Below, one piece after another: positions 44,972 through 52,106 of a stretch of DNA of 64,000 nt. How positions within the stretch are numbered: the first letter of the stretch is position 1; each line of letters opens with the position of its first letter. The stretch covers positions 1 through 64,000 of the forward strand of contig JALEGE010000024.1 of NCBI GenBank assembly GCA_022760335.1, written 5' to 3'. Source of the stretch: Hyphomonadaceae bacterium (GTDB lineage: Bacteria; Pseudomonadota; Alphaproteobacteria; Caulobacterales; Hyphomonadaceae). A program made the position numbers and the translations under genes. The notes beneath the pieces were generated by a model. The model made no database searches. It worked only from the letters and a program-made list of their open reading frames with translations, and was not told the DNA's origin.

Positions 44972-47632
44972 TTAGAATTCGGCGCTGACGCGGGCATAGT
45001 AGAAGCCACCCTGCCAATCGACGATCAGCCCCGATTCATAGACCCGGCCACAGCAGGCATCGCCGATCGATTTGTCGGCCTCATCGGGATATTCGTCAAA
45101 GACGTTACGCGCTCCCAGAGACAGCTTGACCAGGTCCGTCGCCTGCCAGCTACCTTCAAGGTCGATCATTACGACCGGATCGTACTCCTGGATGTTGCCA
45201 TCCGCACCGCCGCTGTCGGAATTCTCGTGGCTGCCATAATAATTGGCGCGCCCGAGAACGGTGAATGATCCGAACTCATGTGTCGCCGTGATTGCGCTAC
45301 GCCACTTCGGATCATAATTCTCGAAATCATAGCGGCTTTCGGCATTGAAGAGATCCGTCACATCGCCGTCGAACTCGGTTTGGTTATAGTTCAGCGACCC
45401 GACGAAGCTGGTGTTCGAGCCGTCATAGAATGAGGTCGAGTAGGTTCCCACAACATCAACACCTTGCGTTGTCGTGTCGAAGGCATTGGTGAAGTAGAAT
45501 ACACCGCCGATCGATTCCGCGCCGACAACACCGGCATCGACCAAAGCGACATAGTTGTCATACGCCACTCCAGTGGTTGGATCAGAGGAGACGTCCTGGG
45601 TCGAGATGGCGTTCACACGGTCTTCGAGGTCGATCTGGTAGGCGTCCACCGTCAACGTGAAGGCATCCCAGTTGGTCGTTAAGCCAAGTGTGTAGTTGGT
45701 CGACTTTTCAGGCTCCAGCGGCGTCGCACCGAGGGCCTGGGCAACCGGGCCGCCGGCCGGGAAGAGGCCGGTCGCGACCGGGAAGCCGTTCGGCAGGCGG
45801 GTCGAGACATTGGTCGTACCCTGCTGTCCGGGCGTCGGAGCCCGGAACCCGGTACCAACTGACCCGCGAACCGCGAAGTTCGGCGTGAACTCATACCGGC
45901 CAGCGACCTTCCAGACCACTTCGGAATCGAAGTCCGAATAATCCTCAAACCGCACCGCGCCCTGCAGGAAGAGGGCATCCGTCACATCCGCGCTGACATC
46001 GATATAGGCGGCATAGGAATCACGGGTGTATTCGCCCGAAAATTCCGGCGAGTAACCCGGGAAACCATTCGAGCCGACCCCGACCACCCGGTAAACCGGC
46101 TCAAGCCCGGGGATGCCGTCGTCTTCAATGCCATCTCCGTCCGAATCGTTCTCGGTGTAGTTGGCACAGTCCAGGTCAGCGATCCCGGCACCGGCAGCTG
46201 TCGGCAAGTAGGTATCGGTACAGAAATCCCAGGGATCCACACCGGCATAAGGGCCTGCCGCATAGGAGGCCATATCCCCACCAACCAGTTCGTAGGATTC
46301 ATCCATATAACTGAGACCGAACGCGAAAAGCAGCGGGCTGGAAAACCCTACTTCAAAGGACTGGCCGAAATCCGCCTGGAACTGGAGTTCCTCGTTGATC
46401 AGATCGCCGGGATTGAAGCTCGTTGGCGACATGTTGCCGAGAGACGGGTTTACCGTATTCTTCAGCGTGTAGGAGATCTCATTCGAGCCGAAGCGGCCGG
46501 ATAAATCCCAGGTGAAGCCACCTTCGGTCTCCCCCTTGATCCCGCCAAGCAGGGAGTAGTCCGTCACCTCACCGAAAAAGCGCGGCGTGAAACCGCCTGG
46601 AAAGAAGAATAGCGGCGACCATAGCGAACCATCCTCGAGGCGGAGATTCTCAATCGTGCCATTTCCGGGAAAACGGTAGAAGAAGCTGCCATCGGCTTCC
46701 GATGTCGAATAGTTTCCGAAGCTGTAGAGTTCAGCAAAGCCCAGATCATAGCCGGCATTGTAGAACAGCCGGAAGCCGCTGGATTCCGGCTGCCCCCAAG
46801 GCTGGACGACGTCGCCGAAACCGATATTCGCGTCCGGCAGGCCGGCCGTATAGGTGTCGATGTCATAGCCGGCCACCATGGTGTTGATCGGACCTGGAAA
46901 GGCCGGGTTATTCGGATCGGTACAGGCCCAGAGTTCGCAATAGGGCTCTGACCGGCTCGTCGCCTCGGCATCGGAGTATTCGGCCGAAATACTGAGGAAG
47001 CCGTCCTCACCAATTGGCAGGCCGATATTGCCGGCCACGATGTACTCCGTGCCGTCGCCTTCATAGTACTGGCCAGTTTGAGCCGTTAGCGTAACGCCTT
47101 CGGCATTGTCCTTCAGGATGAAATTGATGACACCGGCAATGGCGTCGGAGCCATACTGAGCAGCTGCACCATCGCGCAGAACTTCAACGGATTTGAGCGC
47201 CGTGGACGGGATGGTCGCAAGGTCAGGACCCTGCGTGCCGGATCCGCCAATCGACACCAGAGCCGCACGATGGCGCCGCTTGGAGTTGACAAGCACAAGA
47301 GTCTTGTCGGTCGGCAGGCCGCGCAGCGAGGCTGGACGGATGAAGGTACCGCCATCCGATATAGGCTGGCGGGCCAGCGTATAGGACGGCACGAGCGTCT
47401 TCAGGACATCATTGGTATCGATGAATGAAACAGCATCAATCGCCTCTTCGTTGAAGACGTCGATTGGTACCGGACTATCAGAGACTGTGCGCGGCTGACC
47501 GCGACCGCCGGTGACGACAATGGTCTCCTGTACGGATTCTTCATCCGCAGGAGCCTGTTGTGCGTGTACCGGACTGGCAAAGGCAGCTGCGGCGATACCG
47601 CAGAGCAGGATACACTTGAATGAACTTCGCAT
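44972..47632 (-). CDS. TonB-dependent outer-membrane receptor
   Basis: An 886-residue protein with a signal peptide ending SPVHAQ, then a TonB box region (ETIVVTGGRGQ) and plug domain (SDSPVPIDVFNEEAID; PASLRGLPTDKTLVLVNSKRRHR; LKSVEVLRDGAAAQYGSDAIAGVINFIL). The 22-strand barrel ends DWQGGFYYARVSAEF with C-terminal Phe. The RGLPTDKTLVLVNGKRRH-type pattern is common in receptors of marine alphaproteobacteria and sphingomonads. Convergent with the aminotransferase operon; shared terminator at 44885. Ligand unknown. Confidence 0.9.
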   Translation of the reverse strand: MRSSFKCILLCGIAAAAFASPVHAQQAPADEESVQETIVVTGGRGQPRTVSDSPVPIDVFNEEAIDAVSFIDTNDVLKTLVPSYTLARQPISDGGTFIRPASLRGLPTDKTLVLVNSKRRHRAALVSIGGSGTQGPDLATIPSTALKSVEVLRDGAAAQYGSDAIAGVINFILKDNAEGVTLTAQTGQYYEGDGTEYIVAGNIGLPIGEDGFLSISAEYSDAEATSRSEPYCELWACTDPNNPAFPGPINTMVAGYDIDTYTAGLPDANIGFGDVVQPWGQPESSGFRLFYNAGYDLGFAELYSFGNYSTSEADGSFFYRFPGNGTIENLRLEDGSLWSPLFFFPGGFTPRFFGEVTDYSLLGGIKGETEGGFTWDLSGRFGSNEISYTLKNTVNPSLGNMSPTSFNPGDLINEELQFQADFGQSFEVGFSSPLLFAFGLSYMDESYELVGGDMASYAAGPYAGVDPWDFCTDTYLPTAAGAGIADLDCANYTENDSDGDGIEDDGIPGLEPVYRVVGVGSNGFPGYSPEFSGEYTRDSYAAYIDVSADVTDALFLQGAVRFEDYSDFDSEVVWKVAGRYEFTPNFAVRGSVGTGFRAPTPGQQGTTNVSTRLPNGFPVATGLFPAGGPVAQALGATPLEPEKSTNYTLGLTTNWDAFTLTVDAYQIDLEDRVNAISTQDVSSDPTTGVAYDNYVALVDAGVVGAESIGGVFYFTNAFDTTTQGVDVVGTYSTSFYDGSNTSFVGSLNYNQTEFDGDVTDLFNAESRYDFENYDPKWRSAITATHEFGSFTVLGRANYYGSHENSDSGGADGNIQEYDPVVMIDLEGSWQATDLVKLSLGARNVFDEYPDEADKSIGDACCGRVYESGLIVDWQGGFYYARVSAEF

Positions 47633-47982
47633 TGAATTTCCCCGGATTTTGCAGGATTCCGACTGTGGGAAGCGTCATAAGTTCAGCCGCAATGCAGCCC
47701 TGAGCAGGCTGTCATTGTGGCGACATACGAGCCGTACAGTCGTTGATTGAACAAGATTTGATCTCAAACCGGCACGCTTAGCGTTTAAGCGTCCTGTGGC
47801 CCCTCAATGAGCCCGGTTTATGGTTCGCCGTTGAACGCTGCCAATCGAGACGAATGTAACGCATGCGTAAATAAGGCGGCTGTTACAGATGAACTGCTTT
47901 TACTGCTTCAGCCTAAGTTTTGTGCGTCGCAACATAATGCAGGGTCAGAATTCTCGCAGTCGCGAATGCCGACAAGCATGTC
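47633..47982. other. Intergenic region, promoter side of TonB receptor
   Basis: 350 bp between the receptor start and the ANTAR regulator stop. It is more AT-rich than the genes, with no gene or strong hairpin that I can support. It should contain the receptor promoter. Confidence 0.45.
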
Positions 47983-48630
47983 TCAGTTCTGATCCCGATA
48001 TGATCTGGCAGTTCCGGCGAGGCCAATGACCGTCTTGGCAATGTCGAGCACGGTTCGCCCCTGCGTCATGGCCAGCCGTCGCATAGTCTCATAGGCATCT
48101 GCTTCCCTCAGACCTTGCTGTTCCATGAGCAAGCCCTTTGCACGTTCTATGGTCTTGCGCGCGGACAGTGCATTTTTCGACTCGATGACTTCCTTCTGCA
48201 GGGCGGACAAGATCCGGTACCGCTCAAGCGCTGCCTCACAGATCAATGCAATTCTGTCGGGAGCCAGGCCGGCAACGACAAAGGCGCTGGCACCTTTACG
48301 TACATACTGGCCGACCGCAGTGGAGGATGCACTGTCGACGAAGATCACGACAGGCAGTGTCAGTGCATTGACAATGGTTTCGAAAGCCCTGGCAAAATCG
48401 TCAGCAGGTCTGTCAGCACCGAGAATGACAAGGTCTGCGGCACTTTTTTGCGCCTGGTTGATGATGATACCGGGTTCCAGTCGATCGATGACAAAAACCG
48501 CGCGTACGGCATCAAGTCCCGATACAAGAACCTGCCGGCGTACTTCTGTGGGATCGGCCACAAGCACGGTCTTGTCCGACAAGGCTCGTTGATCGAGCGG
48601 GATTTCCGGAGGTGTGTGCATCGGTTGCAA
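47983..48630 (-). CDS. Orphan ANTAR-domain response regulator
   Basis: A 215-residue protein: a receiver-like N-terminal domain (TVLVADPTEVRRQVLVSG; LVILGADRPADD, where the usual phospho-Asp stretch is altered) and a C-terminal ANTAR domain with ARKTIERAKGLLMEQQGLREADAYETMRR. Same architecture as NasT in this window, but with no sensor protein beside it. By family it should bind tandem hexaloop hairpins in leader RNAs. A second ATG three codons later is possible. Its signal and targets are not visible here. Confidence 0.88.
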   Translation of the reverse strand: MQPMHTPPEIPLDQRALSDKTVLVADPTEVRRQVLVSGLDAVRAVFVIDRLEPGIIINQAQKSAADLVILGADRPADDFARAFETIVNALTLPVVIFVDSASSTAVGQYVRKGASAFVVAGLAPDRIALICEAALERYRILSALQKEVIESKNALSARKTIERAKGLLMEQQGLREADAYETMRRLAMTQGRTVLDIAKTVIGLAGTARSYRDQN

Positions 48631-48823
48631 GTCTTGTTGAGGTCACTCAAGAAATCGTCACCGCTTCATATTGGAAAGCCCTTTTCGCACCACGATGATT
48701 GGGAAATTGAACATTGACAATTTTATGTTCACTGTTGCCAGTACAACAGTCAGCGGTATTTTCATGTGCCAACGATACAGGACGTATAAGGATCGTTTCA
48801 AAGAGGGCAGAAGAACATGCTCC

Positions 48824-49032
48824 GTCGCTCATGTCTCGCTGGAAAACGCAGAGGCCTATGCGATCTGGGTCGGCGCAGCCTGCCCGACCCCGAAGCGGAG
48901 TATGAATATGCCGCGCGCGCTGGACGTGTCGGCGCTGACTATGCCCGGGGTGATGGTCTGACGCCCGGCGGCCAGCACAGAGCCAATACCTGGCACGGCG
49001 TTTTCGCCTTCGTGGTCTATGGCGCGCGTTGA
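48824..49032 (+). pseudogene. FGE-sulfatase (SUMF1-type) gene fragment, frameshifted
   Basis: One plus-strand frame encodes VAHVSLENAEAYAIWVG. After a one-base shift near 48876 another frame continues with SLPDPEAEYEYAARAG, then DYARGDGLTPGGQHRANTW. Together these match the central part of the formylglycine-generating-enzyme family, whose usual reading is VSWEDAEAYxxW...RLPTEAEWEYAARGG. Neither the beginning nor the catalytic Cys-containing C-terminal part is present. A dead fragment next to the left edge of the CRISPR-Cas locus. Confidence 0.75.
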
Positions 49033-49225
49033 AGGGCGCCTCTCCTGACAGCGCCTTCGATTTTGAACTTCACCCACCTGCTTGTAGTGCGCCCCAGAAC
49101 TGGTCGTTGTTGCTATGGAATTGATAAGGTCTCACCTTTGGTGTTTGCTCTGCAAGAATTCCTTCAGCAACGGAATTCCGGTTGGCTTGAGTCACCGCTG
49201 ATCCATCACGCCCCGGGGATTATCC
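49033..49225. other. Upstream region of cas3
   Basis: About 190 bp between the FGE fragment and cas3. CTGACAGCGCCTT at 49045-49057 recurs at 59047-59059, just beyond the CRISPR array. A/T-rich stretches near 49110-49170 could hold the cas3 promoter. No coding sequence supported. Confidence 0.45.
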
Positions 49226-51787
49226 GTGTTCAACTGGCCTGGAAAATCCAATAGCGACGAGATGTTTCATCCAGCGGCGCTGCACATGCTGGATGTCGGC
49301 GCCTGCGCACTGGAGCTTGGCTTCCCACGCCAGGTTCGGGATCTGGGGGACGAGGTCTGCAATGCGCTCGGCCTTCTCATCGCCGTGCACGACCTTGGTA
49401 AATTCTCGAATGCGTTTCGGTCACAAATACGCGATGGGGCACGACCGCCATCATGGGCGCGCCATTGGGAACTCAGCGATGTGCTTTTTGATGAACATGA
49501 CGCCCTCTTTGCGGAGGCCTTCAATCAGCACCCCAAAGACTCCGGAACGCTCGGCCGCCGACATCGGAGCGTTCGCAAGCAATTCTACAAAGCCGTGGCC
49601 TGGCACCACGGGCGCGTTTCCAGTGGGGGAGAACACTCCGCCCAGCTGAAGTATATCGGCGAAGATGCGCTTGCCGATTCGAAGGGGTTCCTTGAGCTGG
49701 CCATACCGCTGTTCGGTGGCATGGACTTGTCCAGGCTGGAGCTGGCACAGGCGAAAACGCTGTCCTGGCTTGTGAACGGACTGACCTCACGCGCGGACTG
49801 GCTCGCCTCAAATACCACTTGGTTTCCCTTTCAGACCGAGCCCATTGCGCTTGATACGTACTGGAACATCGCCCGTGAGCGCGCCCGCATCGCAGCAAGG
49901 GAATCCGGCCTGGCAGGCGCATCGCCATCGGCGTCTCTTAGCGGGAGCACGCTGGTCGGTGGGCACGAACTTCGGCCCATGCAGGCCGCCGTGGAGGCGG
50001 CCGAGTTGCCTGATGGCCCCGTCCTCGCCCTGATTGAGGATGCGACCGGGTCGGGCAAGACGGAGGCGGCGTTGATGCTCGCCCATCGCATGATGCAGGC
50101 GGGCAAAGGAAAGGGGCTGTTCTTCGCCCTGCCGACAACTGCAACGGCCGATAGCATGTTCGCCAGGATGGAAGGTCAGGTCCGATCGCTGTTCGATGGC
50201 ACGCCATCGCTCTCCCTTGCTCATGGCAGGGCCTGGCTGAACGACAGATTTGCAGAACTGAAAGGTGCCCGGGTGAGCGGATCTCCCGAAGCCTCGTGCG
50301 CAGAATGGCTGGCGGCTGACCGCCGCCGGGCGCTTTTCGCCGAAATTGGCGTGGGGACGGTGGACCAGGCTCTTATGGGCGTCCTTCCGACACGTTTCCA
50401 GGCGATGCGACTGGCCGCGCTCTCTGAACGGATCATCATTGTCGATGAAGCTGCCTTTGGTCCTTATATGGCGCGGGAGGCGGAAGCGCTGCTTGAAGCG
50501 CAGGCGGCGTTCGGCGGTTCCGCGATAGTCATGACGGCGACCCTGCCGCTAGCCCTGCGCAAGAGATATGCCGCGAGCTTTGCGCGTGGGGCGGACGCGG
50601 CCGTTAAGGACCTGGATGATGCGAGTTGGCCAGCGCTCAGCCTCGTATCGAAGCACGGTGTTTCCCAGACATCCGTGACGCCAGTCTCGGCTACGTGTCG
50701 ATCGGTCAAGGTTCGACGGCTTGCCGATCGGGAAGCCGCACTGAACTTGCTTGCTGATGCGGCCAGCAAGGGTGCGGCCTGCATCTGGGTGCGAAACGCG
50801 GTGGACGAGGCGGTCGATGCGACCCTGGCGCTCCGGGCACGGGGTATCGAGGCCGACCTCCTCCATGCCCGCTTCACCCTGTATGACAGGGCCAAGCGGG
50901 AGGCCGATATGCTGCGGCTTTATGGCAAGGACCGCGCGCCACGCCCTGGGCGCGTTCTGGTCGCAACGCAGGTCATCGAAAGCTCGCTTGACCTCGATGC
51001 CGACGTGATGGTCAGCGATCTGGCCCCCATGGACAGTCTGATCCAGCGCGCAGGCCGGCTTTGGCGGCACATGGACAGACGCCCGGCCGATGAGCGCGCG
51101 ACAGCCAAGTCGGTTCTCCACATCCTGTCACCTGATCCTGGCATGGTCACCTCGAACTGGCTTGAACCCACGCTTGGAAAGGGCGCCTGGGTCTATCCAG
51201 CCGATCACCAGTGGCGCACGGCAAACATGCTGTTTCGTGAAGGCGAGATCAGGACGCCGGAACGGTTGCGATCGCTGATGGAGGCTGTCTATGGAGAGGA
51301 AGGCGACATTGCCGAAATGCCTGAACGGCTTTGCGCGGCCGAACAGGAAGCCGAAGGCCAACGGTTCGGTGAACGCAGCTCTGCGAACATGAACGTGATC
51401 GAGCTGTCGAGAGGCTTTTCCTCGGTCAGCAATGGCCTCAGCCAGGATGACCCGGCTGTCGGCACGCGGCTGGGCGAACCCCAGATACCTCTGAAGCTTT
51501 ACCGGATGGAGGCCGATGGGCCGGTCTGGTGGTCGGGCCGCGCAGGCCGCCGCGATGAGGCGCTGAGCACGATCCAGCTTCGCGAGACCCTGTTTAACCG
51601 GAACATCGGTGCGGACCAGCGCGGTACGATCCCGGGCGAAGCCGAACCGCTGGTGGCAGACTGGAAAGACTGGCAGCGCGCCGAAGGCCTCGTGGCGCGG
51701 GTGAATGACGATGGCAGCCTGGAAGGGCTGCCGGGCTTGCATTATTCGCCGGAGGCTGGTTTAAATGTGGTCCCGTTATCGGGCTGA
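49226..51787 (+). CDS. cas3: CRISPR-associated helicase-nuclease Cas3 (type I-E)
   Basis: An 853-residue protein with an N-terminal HD nuclease domain (HPAALHMLDVG, VHDLGKFSNAF, AWHHGRVS) and an SF2 helicase (Walker A EDATGSGKTEAAL, motif II VDEAAFGPYM, MTATLP, and late motifs ATQVIESSLDLDADVMVSDL and QRAGRLWRH). It degrades DNA marked by Cascade. The GTG start at 49226 gives the family's usual opening (W-GKS...HPAxxHMLDV). Its last codons and stop (51785-51787) lie inside a degenerate CRISPR repeat, and a candidate promoter is embedded in its final 50 bp. It is separated from cse1 by 319 bp. Confidence 0.95.
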   Translation: MFNWPGKSNSDEMFHPAALHMLDVGACALELGFPRQVRDLGDEVCNALGLLIAVHDLGKFSNAFRSQIRDGARPPSWARHWELSDVLFDEHDALFAEAFNQHPKDSGTLGRRHRSVRKQFYKAVAWHHGRVSSGGEHSAQLKYIGEDALADSKGFLELAIPLFGGMDLSRLELAQAKTLSWLVNGLTSRADWLASNTTWFPFQTEPIALDTYWNIARERARIAARESGLAGASPSASLSGSTLVGGHELRPMQAAVEAAELPDGPVLALIEDATGSGKTEAALMLAHRMMQAGKGKGLFFALPTTATADSMFARMEGQVRSLFDGTPSLSLAHGRAWLNDRFAELKGARVSGSPEASCAEWLAADRRRALFAEIGVGTVDQALMGVLPTRFQAMRLAALSERIIIVDEAAFGPYMAREAEALLEAQAAFGGSAIVMTATLPLALRKRYAASFARGADAAVKDLDDASWPALSLVSKHGVSQTSVTPVSATCRSVKVRRLADREAALNLLADAASKGAACIWVRNAVDEAVDATLALRARGIEADLLHARFTLYDRAKREADMLRLYGKDRAPRPGRVLVATQVIESSLDLDADVMVSDLAPMDSLIQRAGRLWRHMDRRPADERATAKSVLHILSPDPGMVTSNWLEPTLGKGAWVYPADHQWRTANMLFREGEIRTPERLRSLMEAVYGEEGDIAEMPERLCAAEQEAEGQRFGERSSANMNVIELSRGFSSVSNGLSQDDPAVGTRLGEPQIPLKLYRMEADGPVWWSGRAGRRDEALSTIQLRETLFNRNIGADQRGTIPGEAEPLVADWKDWQRAEGLVARVNDDGSLEGLPGLHYSPEAGLNVVPLSG
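51737..51766 (+). promoter_or_regulatory. Candidate promoter for guide RNA inside the cas3 end
   Basis: TTGCAT (51737-51742), 17-bp spacing and TTTAAA (51760-51765) would start a transcript near 51772, within the first degenerate repeat. The -35 matches the consensus at three positions and the -10 at four. Weak alone; its position is what makes it notable. Confidence 0.35.
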
Positions 51788-51852
51788 CCCAGTATGTCTG
51801 GGAGTCGCTTCGACAGTGGCTGTGTAGTCCCCCGCAACGCGGGGCTAAGGTA
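51763..51852 (+). ncRNA. Degenerate minimal CRISPR: CreA-like guide RNA
   Basis: Repeat-like unit 1 (51763-51791) keeps a small CCCG-TTAT-CGGG stem and the 8-nt 3' handle CTGACCCA (array handle CTGAACCG, 6 of 8 identical). A spacer-like segment of exactly 32 nt follows (51792-51823). Unit 2 (51824-51852) has TCCCCCGC-AAC-GCGGGGCT against TCCCCCGC-ACCT-GCGGGGCT of the array repeat, so its Cas6e hairpin is nearly intact. The spacer-like segment starts GTATGTCTGGGAGT, repeated exactly at 51850-51863. Cas6e processing would give a crRNA-like guide able to lead Cascade to that site. This is the plan of creA antitoxin genes, known to derive from minimal CRISPRs. Processing and function are inferred. 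Confidence 0.75.
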
Positions 51853-51901
51853 TGTCTGGGAGTTCAAGAGGGTTGACAAAGCCTGACCTCAGGCGTAAAC
51901 A
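51850..51901 (+). promoter_or_regulatory. Promoter overlapping a guide target with AAG PAM
   Basis: The 32-nt target defined by the seed match covers 51850-51881. It is preceded by AAG (51847-51849), the preferred type I-E PAM in E. coli. Target positions 1-14 match the spacer-like segment perfectly; later positions do not. A perfect -35 box TTGACA lies inside the target (51873-51878), and 17 bp further is TAAACA (51896-51901) as a -10. Cascade bound here would block RNA polymerase. The partial match favours binding without Cas3 cleavage. Confidence 0.65.
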
Positions 51902-51904
51902 AAA

Positions 51905-52092
51905 AAACCCGGCACCGAGATGAGCTTAGAAATCATACCTCGGCGCCGGGTCAACTTGTACTCAAACAAACGGAGGCAGATCCAGTTATGACCTTAAGCG
52001 CCTAGGCTGTTTGATGGGCTGGATATAGTCTAGCCCATCAACAGCCGCAAACAAAATTTCGCGCCGCCTCGCGCGGCATTGAATTTATTTTG
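51905..52092 (+). ncRNA. Structured RNA with mini-ORF: CreT-like toxin candidate
   Basis: From the promoter above, the transcript would fold a 5' hairpin (CCCGGC-A-CCGAG at 51908-51919 with CTCGG-C-GCCGGG at 51939-51950, inner ATGA/TCAT pairs). An open linker follows with GGAGG (51972-51976) and the mini-ORF at 51988. Next is a long hairpin (GGCTGTTTGATGGGCT, 52005-52020, with AGCCCATCAACAGCC, 52032-52046, one bulged T). Last comes a short GC stem (52063-52077) followed by an A/T-rich run that could terminate transcription before cse1. Known CreT toxins are small RNAs whose mini-ORF sequesters a rare tRNA. A cas-operon leader is the alternative. Confidence 0.55.
51988..52005 (+). CDS. Five-codon mini-ORF (M-T-L-S-A) with rare TTA codon
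   Basis: ATG-ACC-TTA-AGC-GCC-TAG, 11 nt after GGAGG, with its stop touching the strong hairpin at 52005. TTA is very rare in GC-rich genomes such as this one, so ribosomes initiating here could tie up the rare leucine tRNA. It is too short to be an ordinary protein gene; translation is unproven. Confidence 0.45.
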   Translation: MTLSA

Positions 52093-52106
52093 CAACTAAC
52101 ACTCTC

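Noticed and set aside
51827-51846. The CCCCGC-AAC-GCGGGG hairpin as a simple cas3 terminator
   Set aside because: There is no T-run after it, and it matches the array repeat outside the stem as well (TCCCCC before, CT after), which a terminator would not explain.
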